From positions 879 through 11,289 of the forward strand of contig DBXX01000085.1 of NCBI GenBank assembly GCA_002309675.1: a DNA stretch of 10,411 nt. Direction: 5' to 3'. The translations under genes and the position numbers were made by a program. Positions 7,211 to 10,411 of the stretch are shown piece by piece (position 1 is the stretch's first letter; every line of letters begins with the position of its first letter). The notes under the pieces were generated by a model. It saw nothing but the letters and a program-made list of their open reading frames with translations, did no database searches and was not told the origin of the DNA. This DNA is from Lachnospiraceae bacterium UBA1201 (GTDB lineage Bacteria; Bacillota; Clostridia; Lachnospirales; Lachnospiraceae).

Positions 7211-7582
7211 ATGAAGTTTTATATTTGCGAGAAGTGCGGAAATTTTGTAGAAATGATCAAGGAATCGGGCGTGCCGATGATGTGCTGCGGCCAGAAGATG
7301 ACCGAGTTGGTGCCCGGAACTTCCGACGGCGCGTATGAGAAGCATGTGCCTGTCTACACCGTAGAGGGTAACAAGGTGACCGTAACAGTCGGCGCGGTTG
7401 AGCATCCGATGCTCGAGGTACACTACATCGAGTGGATCGCAGTCGAGACTGCAAAGGGCGCGCAGAGAAAGTTCCTGAAGGCCGGTGAGAAGCCAGTCGC
7501 TGAGTTCACACTCACCGAGGACGATTCAGTCGTAGCAGTATATGCATATTGCAATCTTCATGGATTGTGGAAGGCTGAATAA
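7211..7582 (+). CDS. dfx: Desulfoferrodoxin (superoxide reductase)
   Basis: A 123-residue protein, the usual size for two-domain desulfoferrodoxin. It reduces superoxide to hydrogen peroxide in the cytoplasm without making oxygen, using electrons usually supplied by rubredoxin. The N-terminal desulforedoxin-like domain has C6-x-x-C9 and the adjacent pair C25-C26 that bind the Fe(Cys)4 centre. The catalytic domain keeps all ligands of the Fe(His)4Cys centre: H45 in E-K-H-V-P, H65 in E-H-P-M, H71 in V-H-Y-I-E-W, and C114 and H117 in C-N-L-H-G-L-W. The E43-K44 pair next to the active site is also present. The start at ATG 7211 follows GGAGG (7200-7204) by 6 nt. The gene has its own near-consensus promoter and strong terminator, so it is a single-gene unit independent of its neighbours. 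No rubredoxin or rubrerythrin gene is adjacent. Confidence 0.97.
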   Translation: MKFYICEKCGNFVEMIKESGVPMMCCGQKMTELVPGTSDGAYEKHVPVYTVEGNKVTVTVGAVEHPMLEVHYIEWIAVETAKGAQRKFLKAGEKPVAEFTLTEDDSVVAVYAYCNLHGLWKAE

Positions 7583-7612
7583 CAGTTTAGCAGACAATTT
7601 TATATGATTTCA

Positions 7613-7651
7613 CGGCGAAATTCTAATTCAAGTAGAATTTCGCCGTTTTTT
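7613..7651 (+). terminator. Intrinsic terminator after the desulfoferrodoxin gene
   Basis: A perfect 13-base-pair stem, CGGCGAAATTCTA (7613-7625) with TAGAATTTCGCCG (7633-7645), has a 7-base loop and is followed by six Ts (7646-7651). There is no A-run on the left side, so it should act only on + strand transcripts. Confidence 0.93.
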
Positions 7652-7685
7652 ATCCCTTAAATAAAATCGCTATTTGAATTCGCCG

Positions 7686-7714
7686 TTGTACTCAACCGAT
7701 AATTGGATTATAAT
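7686..7714 (+). promoter_or_regulatory. Promoter of the XRE regulator and ABC exporter genes
   Basis: A perfect TATAAT (7709-7714) stands 17 bases after TTGTAC (7686-7691), a weak -35 element matching three of six positions. It lies between the upstream terminator and ATG 7788, giving a leader of roughly 65 nt. The weak -35 fits a promoter that depends on or is controlled by a regulator. Confidence 0.65.
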
Positions 7715-7731
7715 GGAGACAATTCAACCGA
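7692..7731 (+). repeat. Direct repeat TCAACCGA flanking the -10 box, possible operator
   Basis: TCAACCGA occurs at 7692-7699 and again at 7724-7731, 32 bp apart start to start, about three turns of the helix, one copy on each side of TATAAT. In addition TTGAATT (7674-7680) and AATTCAA (7721-7727) form an inverted pair around the same promoter. Such placement would suit binding by the XRE-type regulator encoded next. The repeats are short and could be chance. Confidence 0.3.
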
Positions 7732-7787
7732 GAGATGATTTCGGGAGAGGCACACAAAGAATAATCTATGAAATGGAGGTACATACC

Positions 7788-8693
7788 ATGTCATTTGCAA
7801 GTACATTACAAACTCTTCGAAAGGAAGCAGGATTAACCCAGGAGCAGCTCGCGTCGAAGTTCGGCGTCAGCGCGCAGGCCGTATCCAAATGGGAGAACGG
7901 AAGTTTTCCGGAGGGCGACCTGATCCCGAAGATCGCCGACTGTTTTGGCGTTTCCATCGACTATTTGTATGGAAGAGAGAGGAAAAAAGTGAGCCTGGAG
8001 CAGGAGGTCGTCGATGCATTGACCCGGATCGGAAAGGAAACCTCGGGATTGCAGTCGTCGCAGAGCGGTGACTTCTGGAAACTGTACATGGAGCAGATGC
8101 ATAAACTCCTTTGGGCTTTTCATATCGGAGCCTGGTCGGAAAATCAGTATTACTACGACCGCCCCAGATCGGACGAAAAAAACGGCGAACTGGACAGCGT
8201 GCTCCTGAGCTCATATGGTTACAGCTTTATGCGGCTGAATAAAGACCATGAGTATTATGTGTTCCTGCGGCAGCCGGATTGTGAAGAAGGCTTCCTAAAA
8301 TGGGCTGACAACATGGGAAAATGCGTGCCGGTCCTGCAGATCCTGTCGGATCCTGAGAGCGCGCGGGTGTTGTTATATATATATACGCTCAACAACCATG
8401 AATTTGTCGGAGTGGATACGGTAGCAAAGGAGACCGGCGTGGCAAAGGAGAAGGTCGAAAAAACTTTGGAAACGATCGGCTCGCAGATCGGTGATCGCTC
8501 CCATCCGCTGCATACGGTCAGCATCGTGAAAGGATCCGGTAAGGAGGAAAAGGCCTACGGAATCAATATGTCCATCGGCGGCCTGCTGATCGGCGTGATC
8601 GCGCTGTTAGACAGCTATACAAATGCATCGCAAAACTACGCCCTTCAGATCAACGATCGCTCTGAAAGCTGGATAAAAAAGATGCCGAAATAG
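7788..8693 (+). CDS. XRE-family regulator with large C-terminal domain
   Basis: A 301-residue protein starting at ATG 7788, 8 nt after GGAGG (7775-7779); a TTG at 7674 in the same frame lies upstream of the promoter and is rejected. Residues 3-62 are a clear Cro/C1-type helix-turn-helix: L-R-K-E-A-G-L-T-Q-E-Q-L-A, then V-S-A-Q-A-V-S-K-W-E-N-G, ending in the usual I-D-Y-L-Y-G. The remaining 240 residues are unusual in length. Residues about 190-235 (from E-S-A-R-V-L-L to E-T-I-G-S) have the helix pattern of a second, winged-helix-like DNA-binding or dimer domain, preceded by an aromatic-rich region of unknown role. A short hydrophobic stretch near residues 265-280 is too brief for a sure membrane helix. 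The ABC exporter gene begins 33 nt after the stop, so the protein probably controls that operon and itself. The inducing signal is unknown. Confidence 0.9.
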   Translation: MSFASTLQTLRKEAGLTQEQLASKFGVSAQAVSKWENGSFPEGDLIPKIADCFGVSIDYLYGRERKKVSLEQEVVDALTRIGKETSGLQSSQSGDFWKLYMEQMHKLLWAFHIGAWSENQYYYDRPRSDEKNGELDSVLLSSYGYSFMRLNKDHEYYVFLRQPDCEEGFLKWADNMGKCVPVLQILSDPESARVLLYIYTLNNHEFVGVDTVAKETGVAKEKVEKTLETIGSQIGDRSHPLHTVSIVKGSGKEEKAYGINMSIGGLLIGVIALLDSYTNASQNYALQINDRSESWIKKMPK

Positions 8694-8726
8694 GGCACTT
8701 ACCAAACGGAATAGAGAGAGTGAAAA

Positions 8727-10411
8727 ATGAAACAAAAAGAAGAGAAAGAAATCAAGAAAAAGAAGAAAGAGAAGGCACAGGAGCCGAAGAACCCCTACCA
8801 CGTTGACCATGGCCTGTGGTCGAACGTGAAGTACATATGCCGGAACATGGTTCATTACGAAAAGAGCCTGCCCTGGCTGATCCTGTTGATCGCGGTCGCG
8901 ACGACATCGATGCGCTACCTCTGGAACTTCATCGCGAAGTTTGTCCTGGACATGGTGAGTAACGGCGAGTCCGTTGAAAAACTCATAACCCTGATGGTGT
9001 GCGTTTTCGTAGTCCAGTGCGCGACGACCATGGCTTCGTCCTTCGCAAACAACCAGTTGTGGTGGCGCTACATCGGCGTACGAACGCTCATGATGGTCGC
9101 GAAAAACCGCAAGATCATGACCATGAAGTTCGAGTACCTCGAAGACAGCGATGTCATGGATGCCTATCAGAAGGCGGGCAATGCAGTGGGCAATAACAGC
9201 GATGGTGTCGAGGGCATGATGCACCAGATCGAGTATTTCGTGACGACACTGATGGTCGTGGGCTTCGGTCTCGCCATCATGGGCACCATGAACATTTGGA
9301 TCATGCTCGGCATGATGGTGCTCGCGATCGCGAACTTCGCGATCAAAAACCGCACGAACCGCGTGACGAAGAAAAAGATCTGGGACCCGCTCGCAACCTG
9401 GTGGCGTAAACGCAACTACATGGAAAACGTCACGACCGACTTTAAGACAGCGAAAGATATCCGCGCATTCGGCCTGAAGGATCATCTGGTCGGGAAAATG
9501 CGTTCCTTAAACGCGGAGCGCATCGAGGCAGAGAAGAAAAACCAGTTCATCTGGTGGATCACCGGCCAGATCGGCAACGTCCTCTGGTTCGTAAGCCAGT
9601 GCGCCATCTACGCATGGCTCGTTTACTCGGTGCTGTACCGCGGCATGTCGATCGGTAATTTCACCCTGTATTTAGGCTCGGCCGCAACCTTCTTCCAGCA
9701 CGTCATTTCCCTGTTTGACTGCATCGTGTCCATGCTGGCAAAAAGCCGCGAGGTCGACGACTGGCGCAGCTTCCTCGAGATCGACGACGGCATCGAGGAG
9801 GGCACGGTCGAGCTTCCGAAGACCGACACGTACGAATTCAAATTCGAGAACGTGAGCTTCCGCTACCCGAAGGCAGAAAAATACGCGCTGAAGAACCTGA
9901 ACATCACCCTCACAGCCGGCAAGCGGCTGGCGGTGGTCGGCCTAAACGGCGCCGGCAAATCCACCTTCATCAAACTGCTGCTGCGGCTCTATGAGCCGAC
10001 CGAAGGCCGCATTCTCCTGAACGGCGTCGACATCCGCAGCTACAGCCGCGCGGATTACTACAGCATATTCTCCGCGGTCTTCCAGGATGTGAATATCTTT
10101 GCGTATCCGCTCTCGGAAAATGTTTCGATGGATACTCCGGAGAACACCGATCGCAAGAAGGCGGAGCAGAGCCTGCGCGACGCGGGCCTGGGCGACAAAC
10201 TCGAAAGCCTGTCGAAGGGCGTGGACACCGAACTTTTGAAGGTCATCTACGACGACGGTATCGACCTGTCCGGCGGCGAGAAGCAGAAGCTGGCGCTGGC
10301 GCGCGCCCTGTATAAGGATGCGCCCGTCGTGGTCCTCGATGAACCCACTGCCGCCCTCGACGCATTGGCCGAGGCATCCCTGTACGAAAACTTTGACAAA
10401 CTCATCGGCGG
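8727..10411 (+). CDS. ABC exporter half-transporter, membrane domain fused to ATPase (3' end missing)
   Basis: The frame is open from ATG 8727 to the right edge (561 codons) and continues beyond. The first 20 residues are a very Lys/Glu-rich cytoplasmic tail, then comes an exporter-type membrane domain with several hydrophobic segments (about residues 50-300). The ATPase domain has Walker A G-L-N-G-A-G-K-S-T at 405-413, Q-loop Gln453, signature L-S-G-G-E-K-Q at 514-520, Walker B V-V-V-L-D-E with catalytic Glu539, and D-loop A-L-D-A. All motifs seen are canonical; the H-loop lies outside. Such half-transporters work as dimers, driving export of peptides, lipids or drugs with ATP; in Clostridia they often come as two adjacent genes forming a heterodimer, so a partner may follow downstream. 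The ribosome binding site is weak (purine-rich GAGAGAG, ending 7 nt before the start). It follows the XRE regulator by 33 nt and probably shares its promoter. Substrate cannot be predicted. Confidence 0.93.
   Translation, partial: MKQKEEKEIKKKKKEKAQEPKNPYHVDHGLWSNVKYICRNMVHYEKSLPWLILLIAVATTSMRYLWNFIAKFVLDMVSNGESVEKLITLMVCVFVVQCATTMASSFANNQLWWRYIGVRTLMMVAKNRKIMTMKFEYLEDSDVMDAYQKAGNAVGNNSDGVEGMMHQIEYFVTTLMVVGFGLAIMGTMNIWIMLGMMVLAIANFAIKNRTNRVTKKKIWDPLATWWRKRNYMENVTTDFKTAKDIRAFGLKDHLVGKMRSLNAERIEAEKKNQFIWWITGQIGNVLWFVSQCAIYAWLVYSVLYRGMSIGNFTLYLGSAATFFQHVISLFDCIVSMLAKSREVDDWRSFLEIDDGIEEGTVELPKTDTYEFKFENVSFRYPKAEKYALKNLNITLTAGKRLAVVGLNGAGKSTFIKLLLRLYEPTEGRILLNGVDIRSYSRADYYSIFSAVFQDVNIFAYPLSENVSMDTPENTDRKKAEQSLRDAGLGDKLESLSKGVDTELLKVIYDDGIDLSGGEKQKLALARALYKDAPVVVLDEPTAALDALAEASLYENFDKLIG

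Noticed and set aside
8371..8386. Alternating TA run as a promoter or origin-like AT-rich element
   Set aside because: It lies inside the XRE regulator frame and encodes Tyr-Ile-Tyr-Thr; no promoter spacing or nearby gene start supports a separate role.
8607..9485. 292-codon open frame on the - strand over the ABC exporter
   Set aside because: It is antisense to a clear exporter membrane domain; its His/Arg/Val-rich composition shows no family features, so it is a shadow of the codon bias.

Overview
The window looks like chromosomal DNA from an anaerobic Gram-positive bacterium of the Clostridia, most probably Lachnospiraceae-like. This is inferred from several signs. Starts carry strong GGAGG-type ribosome binding sites, promoters are of the sigma-A type, and a desulfoferrodoxin points to an anaerobe. 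The efflux-type genes have no outer-membrane or classical adaptor partners. Coding sequence is moderately GC-rich. All eight genes read on the + strand and are tightly packed. No stretch over 300 bases lacks a gene. I see no tRNA, rRNA, CRISPR array or insertion sequence.

Region 1 (1-2138) holds the 3' part of an unrecognised, probably surface-exposed protein with a Thr/Glu/Pro-rich linker, and then a three-helix membrane protein with an extracytoplasmic tail. Neither has a function I can name.

Region 2 (2152-7099) is the most coherent unit. A TetR-type repressor is followed by a large imperfect palindrome, an MMPL/RND-type permease, and a secreted protein built of Leu-x-x-Gly heptad repeats that resembles the extracytoplasmic part of YhgE/Pip proteins but has no C-terminal membrane domain. 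I read this as a regulated export or efflux cassette: the repressor would sense a ligand, the palindrome could be its operator (or a terminator for the tetR-type gene), the permease would use the proton gradient, and the heptad-repeat protein would act outside the membrane as its partner. The substrate is unknown.

Region 3 (7109-7651) is a self-contained transcription unit: a near-consensus promoter, a desulfoferrodoxin (superoxide reductase) with all metal ligands present, and a strong intrinsic terminator. Its role is detoxification of superoxide.

Region 4 (7686-10411) begins with a second promoter and an XRE-type regulator with a large C-terminal part, followed 33 nt later by an ABC exporter half-transporter (membrane domain plus ATPase) that runs off the right edge. 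The regulator probably controls the exporter. A second half-transporter may follow outside the window.
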